From Treponema_C sp050937815 (GTDB lineage Bacteria; Spirochaetota; Spirochaetia; Treponematales; Treponemataceae): a stretch of DNA of 64,000 nucleotides. The notes under the pieces were generated by a model. That model was not told where the DNA came from. It saw nothing but the letters and a program-made list of their open reading frames with translations, and searched no databases. The position numbers and the translations under genes were made by a program. This document shows positions 16,714-26,186 of the stretch, one piece after another; position 1 is the first letter of the stretch; each line of letters starts with the position of its first letter. The stretch covers positions 231,467 through 295,466 of the forward strand of contig NZ_JACDIJ010000003.1 in NCBI RefSeq assembly GCF_050937815.1, in the 5' to 3' direction.

Positions 16714-16741
16714 AAAAAGGGAACGCTTGTGTTCCCTTTTT
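16714..16741. terminator. Second hairpin before the ATPase gene
   Basis: Perfect 11-bp stem AAAAAGGGAAC (16714-16724) / GTTCCCTTTTT (16731-16741) with a six-base loop. A/T runs on both sides give it a bidirectional terminator shape. It lies only 22 bases before the ATPase start codon. Confidence 0.65.
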
Positions 16742-16763
16742 AACAATCTAAACGGAACTATAC

Positions 16764-18293
16764 ATGGATTTTATTAAAATAGAAAATGCATTTAAAACCT
16801 TTGACGGCGTACACGCATTAACGGATGTTTCCTTTTCCGTCAAAGCGGGAGAAATACACGGTCTTGTCGGTGAAAACGGTTCGGGCAAATCAACCTTAAT
16901 GAAAATCATTGCAGGTTCTTTACAACCCGATTCCGCAAAGATTATGATTCAAAATCAAGCCGTTACCTCCTATGACCCCCTGGCCGGCATGACACACGGT
17001 ATCAGTGTTATTTATCAGGACTTATCCCTGTTTCCGAATCTCAACGTTTTGGAAAATATTTGTTTGTGCACGCAAATTATAAAGCGTAAACAATTTTATT
17101 CAAATAAAAAATATATTGCAAAAGTAAAAAATATTTTAACGACCTTGGATGCGGACATCGGTTTGTACGACTTAGTGGAAGAACTGCCCATTGCAAAGCA
17201 GCAGCTTATCGCAATAGCCAGAGCCCTCAACAACGATGCCAAATTATTGATTTTTGACGAACCGACAACAGCCCTCACACGGGAAGAAATAAACAAACTT
17301 TTCAGCATTATCAATAAATTAAAAGAACAAAATACCGCAATTATTTTTATCAGCCACAAACTTGATGAAATTATGGAAATCTGTGACAGGGTTTCCGTGT
17401 TGCGTGACGGACATCTTATTGCCACAAAAAATATAGAAGAACTTTCAATTCCTCAAATAGAGCAGCTGATGGTCGGTCAGTCTTTGGTTTACACAAAAAA
17501 TTCGGATGCGGGACTGGATAAAAATGCAGATATTGTTTTGGAAGTTAAAAACCTCGGTAAAAAAAATAATTTTAAAGACATAAGCTTTAAACTTCGTAAA
17601 AAAGAAATCCTCGGTATCACCGGATTGTTGGGCTCAGGCAGAACGGAGCTTGCCTCGGCATTATTCGGTATTGCGCCGTCTGATTGCGGTGAAATCTTTA
17701 TCGACAATAAAGCCGTGCGCATAAAAAACGTTCGGCAAGCGGTAAAAAACGGCATCGCCTATGTTCCCGAAGACAGACTTACCCAAGGGCTTATTATGAA
17801 TTATTCGCAGCGCGAAAACATCAGTGTGGCAATGCTCAATAATTTTAAAGCCGCAAACGGATTGGTTGATGAACAAAAAATCACGGAAACGGCCGAAAAA
17901 TGGGTCGCTACTTTAAAAGTAAAAACCGATTCCATATATAAAACCGTCAAAACGCTTTCGGGCGGCAATCAGCAAAAAATAGTTCTGGGAAAATGGCTCG
18001 AAATGCAGCCGAAGGTATTAATCCTTGACGGTCCCACCGTCGGAGTCGATATCGGCGCCAAGGCCGGATTGTTTAAAACCATCAACGAAATGGTGGAAAA
18101 AACGGGAATGTCGGTTATTTTGATTTCAGACGAAATACGCGAAATAACGGCAAACTGCCATACCGTTTTAGTTTTACAAAACGGCCGAATTAAACACATA
18201 TTGGAAAAGCCGGAAGAAATAGATGACGGCTACATACACGAGCTTTTGGAAAATCAAAAGCAGACAATTCGAAAGGTTGTAAAAGATGAATAA
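16764..18293 (+). CDS. Sugar ABC transporter ATPase (two-domain RbsA/MglA type)
   Basis: 509 residues with tandem nucleotide-binding domains. Domain 1 has Walker A GENGSGKST and Walker B LLIFDEPTTAL. Domain 2 has a degenerate Walker A (GLLGSGRTE) but a good signature, LSGGNQQKIVLGKWL. This asymmetry is normal for the sugar-importing CUT2 class. It powers the two permeases encoded next; its stop overlaps the next start by eight bases. There is no good promoter between it and the binding-protein gene, so it depends on read-through past the two hairpins. Confidence 0.88.
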   Translation: MDFIKIENAFKTFDGVHALTDVSFSVKAGEIHGLVGENGSGKSTLMKIIAGSLQPDSAKIMIQNQAVTSYDPLAGMTHGISVIYQDLSLFPNLNVLENICLCTQIIKRKQFYSNKKYIAKVKNILTTLDADIGLYDLVEELPIAKQQLIAIARALNNDAKLLIFDEPTTALTREEINKLFSIINKLKEQNTAIIFISHKLDEIMEICDRVSVLRDGHLIATKNIEELSIPQIEQLMVGQSLVYTKNSDAGLDKNADIVLEVKNLGKKNNFKDISFKLRKKEILGITGLLGSGRTELASALFGIAPSDCGEIFIDNKAVRIKNVRQAVKNGIAYVPEDRLTQGLIMNYSQRENISVAMLNNFKAANGLVDEQKITETAEKWVATLKVKTDSIYKTVKTLSGGNQQKIVLGKWLEMQPKVLILDGPTVGVDIGAKAGLFKTINEMVEKTGMSVILISDEIREITANCHTVLVLQNGRIKHILEKPEEIDDGYIHELLENQKQTIRKVVKDE

Positions 18294-19293
18294 AATACTG
18301 TCTATTTTAAAAAAGCGGGAAGCAACATTATCTATTATCATTTTGCTTTTGGGTATTTTTGTATCAATTCGGGTTCCCAGTTTTTTTACATACGAAAATA
18401 TTTGTAATGTTTTAAAGTCCTATTCGGTTGTCGGGATTTTTTCTTTAGGCGTTTTGTTGGTAATTATCGGCGGCGGATTTGACGTTTCATTCAGCGCAAT
18501 AGCGCAAGTCAGCCAATATCTGGTGGTATGGTTGTTACTGAAGCATATACACGGCAACCTGTTTATCGCTTTTATTTTAGCGATAGCAATAGGCACCTTA
18601 ATGGGTTTGTTTAACGGTTTTTTAATAGACCACTATAAAATGCCGGCGATTATAATTACCATTTCCACTCAAAACTTATTTTACGGCATTTTATATGTTG
18701 TGAGTAAGGGAAAACTCTTGTATGAAGTCCCCTCCTACATTTGGCCCCTAAGCAATACAAAGATATTCGCCGCAGCGGCGGAAAACGGCTCCATATACGG
18801 ATTAAGTACGGTAACCGTTCTTTGGTTTGCTCTGTCCGTTTTGTTTGCGTTTATACTGCACAAAAGCGTAATCGGAAGAAGCGTATACCTTGTAGGAGGA
18901 AACGCTCTTGCCGCCCAGCGTGTCGGAATTAACGTGCGAAAAACAATTCTGTTCGTATACGGGCTTTCGGGAGCAATTGCAGGAGTTGCTTCAATTGCAC
19001 ATGTTTCAATAATCCAAACGGTTATTCCGAATTCAATTGTAGGAACCGAAATGTCCGTAATAGCGGCCGTTGTTTTAGGCGGTGCATCAATTACCGGAGG
19101 CAAAGGTTCCGTTTTGGGAACTTTTTTGGGAGTTTTGCTTTTTGCCATTCTCAGCAACAGCCTTACCTTATTGCGGATATCTTCATATTGGTATAATGTT
19201 TTTACCGGCGCAATTATCTTATTAAGTATTGCAGTGAACGCTTTACAGGAATTGGCGCAAGCACGCAGAAAAATCCGTGTAAAAGTTGATTAA
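18286..19293 (+). CDS. Sugar ABC transporter permease (RbsC family), first
   Basis: 335 residues, mostly hydrophobic with about eight to ten membrane helices. The family landmark VVLGGASITGGKGSVLGTF, which contacts the ATPase, is present, as is GGGFDVSFSAIA, the normal GG-DLS region of CUT2 permeases. Start overlaps the ATPase stop by eight bases. A second, different permease follows, so the channel is probably a heterodimer. Confidence 0.85.
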   Translation: MNKILSILKKREATLSIIILLLGIFVSIRVPSFFTYENICNVLKSYSVVGIFSLGVLLVIIGGGFDVSFSAIAQVSQYLVVWLLLKHIHGNLFIAFILAIAIGTLMGLFNGFLIDHYKMPAIIITISTQNLFYGILYVVSKGKLLYEVPSYIWPLSNTKIFAAAAENGSIYGLSTVTVLWFALSVLFAFILHKSVIGRSVYLVGGNALAAQRVGINVRKTILFVYGLSGAIAGVASIAHVSIIQTVIPNSIVGTEMSVIAAVVLGGASITGGKGSVLGTFLGVLLFAILSNSLTLLRISSYWYNVFTGAIILLSIAVNALQELAQARRKIRVKVD

Positions 19294-19308
19294 AAGACAG
19301 GATAAATT

Positions 19309-20304
19309 ATGAAACAGAATACTTTTTTTAGAAAATTATATGCAAAAGAATATTTTTCGCTTATTGTTACTTTTCTTTTACTTTTTACCGTCATGGCCCT
19401 TATTAACGGGAAAAAGTTTATATCGTACAATAACATAACGGCTATGGCATACCAAATGCCTATGATTGCTTTGCTTGCAATCGGAATGATGATTTCGGAA
19501 TTATCCGGCGGCATCAATTTATCCATTGTTGCCAACGCCAATTTTAACGGGATAATGCTTTATGTGGTATTAAACAAACTGACTCAAGGGCATATGTCCG
19601 ATTCAAACGGTATCCAAATAGCCCTAGCAATTGCAGCGGGGTTTGCCATTTGCGTGTGTATCGGCTTTTGTAACGGCTTGATGATTGCCAAGTTGAAAAT
19701 CCCGGCTCTTTTGGTAACGTTGGGTATGATGACCCTTTTACAAGGCTTTAGCTTGGTTATTACCGAAGGATACACCATATCGGGATTCCCCGCAGCCCTT
19801 ACCTTTATAGGAAACGGCAAAATACTCGGCATTCCGACTTCCCTTGTTTTACTTGCACTGGTTATTCTCGTTTCCCATTTTATTTTAAATCGTACGGTTT
19901 TCGGAAAACAATTGTATATGACCGGTGCAAACAACGTTGCCGCAAAATATTCAAACATCGATGTCGATAAAATTATTATCTGGGAATATATTTTTTCCGC
20001 AACGTTTGCCTTTTTTTGCTGTTTGGTAATGATAGGACAAATGAATTCGGTAAAAGCAAATTATTATGATTCGTATTTGCTGATAGCGGTTCTTGCCAGT
20101 TTTTTAGGGGGTGTAGATCCTGCCGGAGGATTCGGAAAGTTAATGGGAACCGTTTTGGCATCTGCAATATTGCAAGTTATTTCTACCGGTTTTAACTTAA
20201 TGAGAATGGACCCTTTTGTCGTAACCGCAACATGGGGCGGTATAATCATAATAGTACTGTTCGGTAAAGAAATTACCCGAAAGCTGTTTTTAAAAAAAGC
20301 TTAA
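19309..20304 (+). CDS. Sugar ABC transporter permease (RbsC family), second
   Basis: 331 residues, polytopic. ISELSGGINLSIVANANF and ASFLGGVDPAGGFGKLMGT are the CUT2 landmarks; the last is diverged from its partner (VDPAGG instead of ASITGG). Sixteen bases after the first permease, with AGGATAAATT before the ATG. Inferred to pair with the protein at 18286-19293. Confidence 0.85.
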   Translation: MKQNTFFRKLYAKEYFSLIVTFLLLFTVMALINGKKFISYNNITAMAYQMPMIALLAIGMMISELSGGINLSIVANANFNGIMLYVVLNKLTQGHMSDSNGIQIALAIAAGFAICVCIGFCNGLMIAKLKIPALLVTLGMMTLLQGFSLVITEGYTISGFPAALTFIGNGKILGIPTSLVLLALVILVSHFILNRTVFGKQLYMTGANNVAAKYSNIDVDKIIIWEYIFSATFAFFCCLVMIGQMNSVKANYYDSYLLIAVLASFLGGVDPAGGFGKLMGTVLASAILQVISTGFNLMRMDPFVVTATWGGIIIIVLFGKEITRKLFLKKA

Positions 20305-20321
20305 AATAAAGGAGGACTGCG

Positions 20322-21182
20322 ATGCGAAAAATAGGTATTTACTATGCATTTTGGACGCATGAATGGGAAGCGGATTTTTTTCCGTTTATCGAAAAAGTTA
20401 AACGGCTCGGTTACGATCAACTTGAAATTCATGGAGGCGCAATTACCTCCTTATCCGATGAAAAACGAAAAGCACTCGTCGATGAAGCAAAACGGCATAA
20501 TATTACCCTTTCGTACGGAATCGGCGTTCCCCCCGAATATAACGTATCGTCCCCCGACGAAAGCATACGTAAAAAAGGAATCGATTTTATGATTAAAGTA
20601 ATCAAAACAATCGGTTCTATGGGCGGCGGAACCCTCGGCGGAACAGTTCACTGCTGCTGGCCGGCAACACTGCCGAAGGGAGAAGACAAGCGCAGATATA
20701 TAGACCAAAGTTTAAAAAGCATGAACGAAATGGTCGGATATGCCCAAGACAATAACGTTGTTTTAAATGTTGAAGTTATCAACCGCTTTGAACAGTTTAT
20801 TTTAAACACCTGCGAAGAAGCAATGGCTTATGTAAAAGCGGTTAATCATCCGAATTGCAAAATTCTTTTGGACACCTTTCATATGAATATTGAAGAAGAC
20901 TCTTTCGGTGACGCTATTCGTATGGCCGGTCCCTATTTAAACGGACTTCATATCGGAGAAACAAACAGAAAACCGGCGGGCATGGGAAGAATCCCCTGGC
21001 AGGAAATAAAAGAGGCGCTGGACGATATAAACTATCAAGGCTCTTTGGTTCAAGAACCCTTTGTTATGCCCGGCGGTCAGGTAGGCCAAAATATCGGTGT
21101 ATGGCGTGAAATAATCCCGAACCCCGACTTGGACAAACTTGCAGCCGACTCTGCGGCTTTTTTACGTAAGATTTTTTGCTAA
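20322..21182 (+). CDS. D-allulose/D-tagatose 3-epimerase-family TIM-barrel enzyme
   Basis: 286 residues with GGAGGACTGCG before the ATG. It matches ketose 3-epimerases along its length: GIYYAFWTHEWEADF at the start, NVEVINRFEQFILNT (first catalytic and metal glutamate), ILLDTFHMNIEEDSFGDAI (metal aspartate), GLHIGETNR (metal histidine) and VQEPFVMPGG (second catalytic glutamate). These enzymes interconvert fructose/allulose or tagatose/sorbose at C3 using a divalent metal. It is the last gene of the operon, which points to import of a rare ketohexose. No kinase lies in the operon. Confidence 0.85.
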   Translation: MRKIGIYYAFWTHEWEADFFPFIEKVKRLGYDQLEIHGGAITSLSDEKRKALVDEAKRHNITLSYGIGVPPEYNVSSPDESIRKKGIDFMIKVIKTIGSMGGGTLGGTVHCCWPATLPKGEDKRRYIDQSLKSMNEMVGYAQDNNVVLNVEVINRFEQFILNTCEEAMAYVKAVNHPNCKILLDTFHMNIEEDSFGDAIRMAGPYLNGLHIGETNRKPAGMGRIPWQEIKEALDDINYQGSLVQEPFVMPGGQVGQNIGVWREIIPNPDLDKLAADSAAFLRKIFC

Positions 21183-21223
21183 AAACGCCGCTTTTGCATA
21201 AAGCAATACCGGCAAATAAAAAA

Positions 21224-21265
21224 GGGGCTGTCGAAAAAGCAAGAGATTCCTTTTTCGACAGCCCC
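21224..21265. terminator. Strong hairpin terminator between convergent genes
   Basis: Perfect 16-bp stem GGGGCTGTCGAAAAAG (21224-21239) / CTTTTTCGACAGCCCC (21250-21265) with a ten-base loop. The A-rich flank at 21217-21223 becomes a T-run on the minus strand, so it fits best as the terminator of the antiporter gene at 21306-22919, and serves the epimerase operon from the other side. Confidence 0.85.
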
Positions 21266-21305
21266 CTGTGTTTGTCGGCCGTTTTCCGGCTTTTTTACTT
21301 TTTGC

Positions 21306-22919
21306 TTATAGCTTTTTTATTTTCGGTAATAAAATCATACCCGGAATAAAGACGGCCAAAACGGCAATCCATGCGGCAAAACCGTTCAAAAAGATACCGC
21401 CGAGTATAAAGCCCGCTAACGAACAAGCGGCGGCAAAAAGAGCGTACGGCATTTGCGTGGCAACGTGTTCCAAGTGCGGACAGGCGGCTCCCGTCGAAGA
21501 TAAAATCGTCGTATCGGAAATGGGGGAAGCGTGATCGCCGAATACGGCGCCGCCTAAAACCGCTGCAATACACATAAACACCGCATTTAAAGCGGCGCTA
21601 TCGGAAAGCCCGGCACCCTGAGTCAAGCCGACGGCAATCGGCATTACAAGCGGAATCATAATACCGAAGGTTCCCCAGCTTGTGCCGGTTGCAAAAGCGA
21701 TAAGGGCGGACAAGGCGAATACAATTGCCGGAATAATCCACAAAGGAAAGCCGCTTCCGACAACAATTTCGGAAAGGTAGCGTCCCAATCCCAACCCGCC
21801 GTCTTCCGGAGAAGATTTAATAACGGTACCGATCGACCAGGCCATTGCCAAAATAATCAAAGCCGGAACCATCGACTTTATACCGTCGCGAACGGCTTCG
21901 CTGGCTTCTTTTAAATTCATAAGGCGGCGGAACAAATAGTACACATACGTCAATGCCAACGTAAAAATAATCGAATAAAAAAGCGCGTAAGAAGAATCGG
22001 TGTTGTTAAAGGCATCGCGCAAACTCATCGAAGCGGCAGCTTGCGAAAAGGTTTGTATGCTTTCTCCGTCCATTGCATTCAGCCATGATACTATCGGAAA
22101 AAAGGCGACTGCAAAAACAATGAGCAATAAAATAGGAACAAGCATATCGACAGGTTTTGCACGGGTATCCTGCTCTTGTCTTAAATCGCCGGAAATAATC
22201 CCGTATACCCCCTCGTTCCAAAGAGCGCCGGTTTCTTTTGCCAATTTTTCGGAAGACTTCATAGCACCGAAATCGGATTTAAAAAAGATAATGGCAAGTA
22301 CCATAAGCAATGTGGTTAGGGCATATAAATTATACGGAATTGCACGAATAAAGAACTCAAAATCGCTTATGCCCAGGCTGTCAAAGCCTTCGGCGCCGCG
22401 TACGATGGACATAACCGTAACAACCCAGCTTGAAATCGGTGCGAGAATACATACGGGAGCCGCCGTCGAATCCAAAATATAAGCAAGTTTTGCACGTGCA
22501 ACTTTGTGCTTATCGTTTATCGGCCGCATAACGGTTCCGACCGTCAACGAGTTAAAATAATCGTCTATAAAAACAATCAAACCGAAAATAAAGGTTGCAA
22601 ACTGCGATGCGGTTCCGTTTTTTAATTTTTTCGACATCCACACCCCGAAAGCTTGCGCCGCTCCGGTTTTTGAAAGCATACCGACCAAAGCTCCCAGCAA
22701 GCCACAAAACAAAAAAATACGGATATTCCATCCGTCCGCCAGCGAACCGGCAATCAAATCGGTTAAATTCATAACGGCCGCACCCGGATTTCCGCCGGCC
22801 ACGATAAGGCAGCCCGATAAAATTCCCAAAAACAGGGAAACGATAACATCCTTAGTAATAAAGGCCAGTACGATAGTCAAAAGGGGAGGTATAATTCCCC
22901 ACATTCCGAAATGTTCCAT
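21306..22919 (-). CDS. NhaC-family Na+/H+ antiporter-like transporter
   Basis: 537 residues, about twelve membrane helices. FIDDYFNSLTVGTVMRPI and FATGTSWGTFGIMIPLVM, plus the late GDHASPISDTTILSSTG, are landmarks of the NhaC family. Members exchange sodium for protons, or sodium/lactate or amino acids in some relatives. GAGGAGG lies before the ATG and a candidate promoter at 22974-23003. It is a single-gene unit with the terminator at 21224-21265. Confidence 0.85.
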   Translation of the reverse strand: MEHFGMWGIIPPLLTIVLAFITKDVIVSLFLGILSGCLIVAGGNPGAAVMNLTDLIAGSLADGWNIRIFLFCGLLGALVGMLSKTGAAQAFGVWMSKKLKNGTASQFATFIFGLIVFIDDYFNSLTVGTVMRPINDKHKVARAKLAYILDSTAAPVCILAPISSWVVTVMSIVRGAEGFDSLGISDFEFFIRAIPYNLYALTTLLMVLAIIFFKSDFGAMKSSEKLAKETGALWNEGVYGIISGDLRQEQDTRAKPVDMLVPILLLIVFAVAFFPIVSWLNAMDGESIQTFSQAAASMSLRDAFNNTDSSYALFYSIIFTLALTYVYYLFRRLMNLKEASEAVRDGIKSMVPALIILAMAWSIGTVIKSSPEDGGLGLGRYLSEIVVGSGFPLWIIPAIVFALSALIAFATGTSWGTFGIMIPLVMPIAVGLTQGAGLSDSAALNAVFMCIAAVLGGAVFGDHASPISDTTILSSTGAACPHLEHVATQMPYALFAAACSLAGFILGGIFLNGFAAWIAVLAVFIPGMILLPKIKKL

Positions 22920-22973
22920 AAAAAAACAAAAACCTCCTCGCTAAGAGCTTTTATAAAAATAAAAACTGGTGTA

Positions 22974-23003
22974 ATATTAGCATATAATCGATATTTAATA
23001 CAA
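22974..23003 (-). promoter_or_regulatory. Candidate promoter of the NhaC-type gene
   Basis: On the minus strand TTGTAT (22998-23003) and TAATAT (22974-22979) are 18 bases apart, about 55 bases before the start codon. Confidence 0.35.
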
Positions 23004-23029
23004 TGTAGTTGTAAACGTAAAATGTCGTT

Positions 23030-23062
23030 TTTTTGATTTTGTGCAATTTTTGATTTTGCACA
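23030..23062 (+). promoter_or_regulatory. Direct and inverted repeat upstream of aroDE
   Basis: TTTTTGATTTTG occurs at 23030-23041 and again at 23047-23058, 17 bases apart. Overlapping it is an inverted repeat TGTGCAA (23040-23046) / TTGCACA (23056-23062). It lies just before the ribosome-binding site of aroDE, so it could be an operator or a leader hairpin. Confidence 0.35.
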
Positions 23063-23074
23063 GCAGGAGCGTGC

Positions 23075-24574
23075 ATGCATCCGCCGAAAATATGTTTATG
23101 TTTAACCTGTTCCACCCTCGCCGAAGACCTTGCGGTTTTGAATACATACCGCCGGTGGATTGATATGGTCGAACTCAGGGCGGATTATTTAGCGGATGAC
23201 GAGCGCTTATATATACGCCGCTTTCCGGCAATGGCGGGATTACCCGTTATTTTAACGATACGCAGAATTGCCGACGGCGGTGTGTATAAAGGGGGAGAAG
23301 CGGCGCGAACCGCTCTTATGGCACGCGGTCTTGCATTCGCATCCCAAGATACCCGCAAAAACTTTGCCTACATAGATTTGGAAGAAGATTTGGACGTTCC
23401 CAGCATTCAAGACGCCGCATTGGCGTTCGGAACCCGAATTATCCGCAGTTTGCATAACATGAAAGAAACGGTCGCCGATATTCCGGCAAAAATGGCACAG
23501 ATACGTAAAACGGGTTATGAAATTCCCAAAATTGCCTGTATGCCGCAGCGTTTAACCGAGTTATCCGCATTATTTAAAGAAGCGGCGACTTTGAACTTTG
23601 AACATATTGTATGTACGATGGGAGCATTGAGCGTTCCGTCGCGTATTTTAGCGGAGCGAACCGGCTCTTTTTTAACCTATTGTTCGCCGCCGGGAGTTCA
23701 TGTTGACGAGGCGCTGACCAAACTCGGTCATGTAGACCCCGTTCAGCTTAACACTATGTATAATTTTCGGGCAATAGACGAAAACACCGCTCTGTTCGGC
23801 ATAACCGGCTATCCTTTAGCGCACACGCTCAGCCCGGAACTGCACAATACGGGATACCGAAAACACGGTATGAACGCGGTTTATATTCCGATAAAATCGG
23901 AATCGGTTGAAGATGCGCTTGAATTTGCCGAAACCTTGGGAATGAAGGGACTTTCCGTTACCGTTCCGCACAAAGAAACCGTTCTTTCCAAGCTGGAACA
24001 CTTGTCCGAAGAAGCGGCCGAAATAAAAGCGTGCAATACCGTTGTGCGAACGCAAACCGGATGGACGGGATACAACACCGACATATACGGCATTACACAA
24101 GCGTTACTTGAATTTTTAAATGTAAAAAACCTGCGCGGAAAAAAAGTTGCAATTATCGGCGCAGGAGGGGCGGCAAAAGCCGTTGCACATGCCGTATATA
24201 AATTAAAAGGGAAAGCGTGTATCTTTAACCGCACGCTTTCAAGCGCACGAAACCTCGCACAAAAATACCGTTTTAAATATTCGGTTTTGGGAGTTGAAGG
24301 GCAAAAGCTTTTGGAAAAATATTCATGGCTCATTATCCAAACAACATCGGTAGGAATGGGGACGAATAAAAAAGACGAAGGTGCCGACCCGATTGACTTT
24401 TACGGATTTTGCGGAACGGAACAAGTGTACGATATTATTTACAGCCCTGAAAAAACGCCGCTTTTATACAGGGCGGAAAAAGCGGGCTGCCGCATTTGCA
24501 ACGGATATTCGATGCTTAAGCATCAAGCATATAAACAATTCGAACTGTTTACGGGAGAACAATATGAATGCTAA
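23075..24574 (+). CDS. aroDE: Fused type I 3-dehydroquinate dehydratase / shikimate dehydrogenase
   Basis: 499 residues with two enzymes in one chain. Residues 1 to about 225 are a type I dehydroquinase: VELRADYL, ILTIRR, a histidine in SLHNMKET and the Schiff-base lysine region near KIACMP. From about 245 the AroE half begins with FGITGYPLAHTLSPELHN, then VTVPHKETV (catalytic lysine), NTDIYGI and the NADP loop GAGGAAKAVAHA. The fusion performs steps 3 and 4 of the shikimate pathway and is known in plants, chlamydiae and some spirochaetes. Its end overlaps rpiA by 11 bases. Confidence 0.92.
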   Translation: MHPPKICLCLTCSTLAEDLAVLNTYRRWIDMVELRADYLADDERLYIRRFPAMAGLPVILTIRRIADGGVYKGGEAARTALMARGLAFASQDTRKNFAYIDLEEDLDVPSIQDAALAFGTRIIRSLHNMKETVADIPAKMAQIRKTGYEIPKIACMPQRLTELSALFKEAATLNFEHIVCTMGALSVPSRILAERTGSFLTYCSPPGVHVDEALTKLGHVDPVQLNTMYNFRAIDENTALFGITGYPLAHTLSPELHNTGYRKHGMNAVYIPIKSESVEDALEFAETLGMKGLSVTVPHKETVLSKLEHLSEEAAEIKACNTVVRTQTGWTGYNTDIYGITQALLEFLNVKNLRGKKVAIIGAGGAAKAVAHAVYKLKGKACIFNRTLSSARNLAQKYRFKYSVLGVEGQKLLEKYSWLIIQTTSVGMGTNKKDEGADPIDFYGFCGTEQVYDIIYSPEKTPLLYRAEKAGCRICNGYSMLKHQAYKQFELFTGEQYEC

Positions 24575-25313
24575 AAAGAATTTATCGCAAAAAGAACAAA
24601 AGGTTCTTGTGGGAAAAACCGTCATAGACCGCTTGGTTGAACGGGGTTTTATAAAATCCGGAATGAAAATCGGTTTGGGAACAGGCTCAACGGCGATTAT
24701 CGCGGTCGAACGCTTGGCATCGTATATTCGGGACGGAAAAATATCGGGTATAAAGGCCGTTGCAACCAGTTTTCAAACGCACATTGCCTGTGAAGAAAAC
24801 GGCATTCCCGTATATACGCTTAACAGCAAAGAAATAGCGGGAAATCTTGACCTTACCGTAGACGGCGCCGACGAAATAGATCCCGCAAACAATCTTATAA
24901 AGGGCGGTGGAGCGGCACATGTTCAGGAAAAAATCGTGGAATACAATACAAAACGATTGGTTATTATCGCCGACGAAAGTAAACTTGTTGCGCATTTGGG
25001 AACAAAATTCCCGCTTCCCGTTGAAATTATTCCCGCCGCCCGCGGTCCGGTTATCCGCGAAATGGAAAAGCTGGGAGCATCCTGTGTGTTGCGCACCTGT
25101 GCGGGAAAAGACGGCCCGGTTATTACCGATAACGGCAATCAAATTCTTGACTGCACATGGCCCGCCCTTGCTGACGGTTCTTCTCCCGTCAATCCGGCAA
25201 AGATGGAAGACAGGGTAAATAAAATTACCGGCGTTGTGGAAAACGGTTTTTTTACCAAAAACCGCCCCCTTGTTTTTATTGCACATTCAGACGGCAGTGT
25301 TGAAGAGCGCTAA
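24564..25313 (+). CDS. rpiA: Ribose-5-phosphate isomerase A
   Basis: 249 residues from the ATG at 24564 (GGGAGAACAAT before it); a longer upstream frame only overlaps aroDE and lacks family similarity. GLGTGSTA (phosphate loop), TVDGADEIDP and IKGGGAAHVQEKI (catalytic glutamate and lysine) are complete. It interconverts ribose 5-phosphate and ribulose 5-phosphate. Coupled to aroDE by an 11-base overlap; the pentose pathway supplies erythrose 4-phosphate for the shikimate route, so the pairing makes metabolic sense. Confidence 0.93.
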   Translation: MNAKKNLSQKEQKVLVGKTVIDRLVERGFIKSGMKIGLGTGSTAIIAVERLASYIRDGKISGIKAVATSFQTHIACEENGIPVYTLNSKEIAGNLDLTVDGADEIDPANNLIKGGGAAHVQEKIVEYNTKRLVIIADESKLVAHLGTKFPLPVEIIPAARGPVIREMEKLGASCVLRTCAGKDGPVITDNGNQILDCTWPALADGSSPVNPAKMEDRVNKITGVVENGFFTKNRPLVFIAHSDGSVEER

Positions 25314-25411
25314 GCGGAGCGGTAAAAAAAGCGGCTACGATATCGCGGATGCACTGCGGTTTACGCATATTGTACATTCATTTTAGGAAAAATTTTGTTG
25401 TATGCAAAGTG

Positions 25412-26185
25412 TCAATCAAAACTTATTTCCAAATTAGGAAGGGCAAGTTTAACATCGCCTTTAAATTCTTTTTTTACCAAATCCAATGTTATTTCGGCAT
25501 CATTTTGATCGGCAAGATGCGTTATAATAAGCTTTTTTACCCCCGTGCGTGCGGCAAGGCGGCCGACAAGAGAAGCGGTCATGTGTCCGTGTTCAAAAAG
25601 ATTGTGCCCGGCTTCCGTTACATACGTTGCCTCCGATAAAAGAACCCTTGCCCCCTTACAAAACGCTTCAAATTCATCCGTAGCGGCGCCGTCGGCCGAA
25701 AACACAAAGCCGAAATCGACCGCCTTGAGCGCCATAGTATCGACAGGATGAACCGTTTTAATCGTTTGAAATGTATATTTGTCCGAAACGGAAAAATCTT
25801 CTCCCGTTACCACTACATGAAAATCAAAGCTTGTTGCAATAGGAGTACGCATTGTTTTTAAGGTAGGAATTCCAAAAACCTTATCATACTGCAGCAGCGT
25901 TTTTTTTGTTTCTTGATTGCAATAAAGCGGTATTTTTTTCTTTAAATGCGGGAACGTCAGCTTATAAGCCAAAGCCATAACATCAAGGCAGTGATCTGCA
26001 TGTCTATGGGTTATAATAACAGCTATCAAATTGGCACATTCACAATCTTCCAACTGCGCTACAACCCCCGATCCGCAATCGATTAATATATTTCCGTCTT
26101 CCGTTTTTAATAAATAACCGGATGCCGGATTTCCTTTAATAGGAGAGCCCGCCCTCGAACCGATAATTTTTAAACAGGTTTTCAT
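25412..26185 (-). CDS. Metallo-beta-lactamase-fold hydrolase (RNase Z/PhnP-like)
   Basis: 257 residues. The metal-binding motif THRHADHCLD (HxHxDH) is intact, with LIDCGSG before it, SEATY in the second half and HMTAS and THLADQND towards the end, giving the full metal-ligand set. The GSGVVAQLEDC and HADHCLDVMALAYK pattern is like the RNase Z/PhnP subgroup that cuts phosphodiesters. It is the last gene of an ABC importer operon (one base after the ATPase), so it may process the imported compound, perhaps a phosphate ester. That role is inferred from position. Confidence 0.72.
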   Translation of the reverse strand: MKTCLKIIGSRAGSPIKGNPASGYLLKTEDGNILIDCGSGVVAQLEDCECANLIAVIITHRHADHCLDVMALAYKLTFPHLKKKIPLYCNQETKKTLLQYDKVFGIPTLKTMRTPIATSFDFHVVVTGEDFSVSDKYTFQTIKTVHPVDTMALKAVDFGFVFSADGAATDEFEAFCKGARVLLSEATYVTEAGHNLFEHGHMTASLVGRLAARTGVKKLIITHLADQNDAEITLDLVKKEFKGDVKLALPNLEISFD

Positions 26186-26186
26186 A

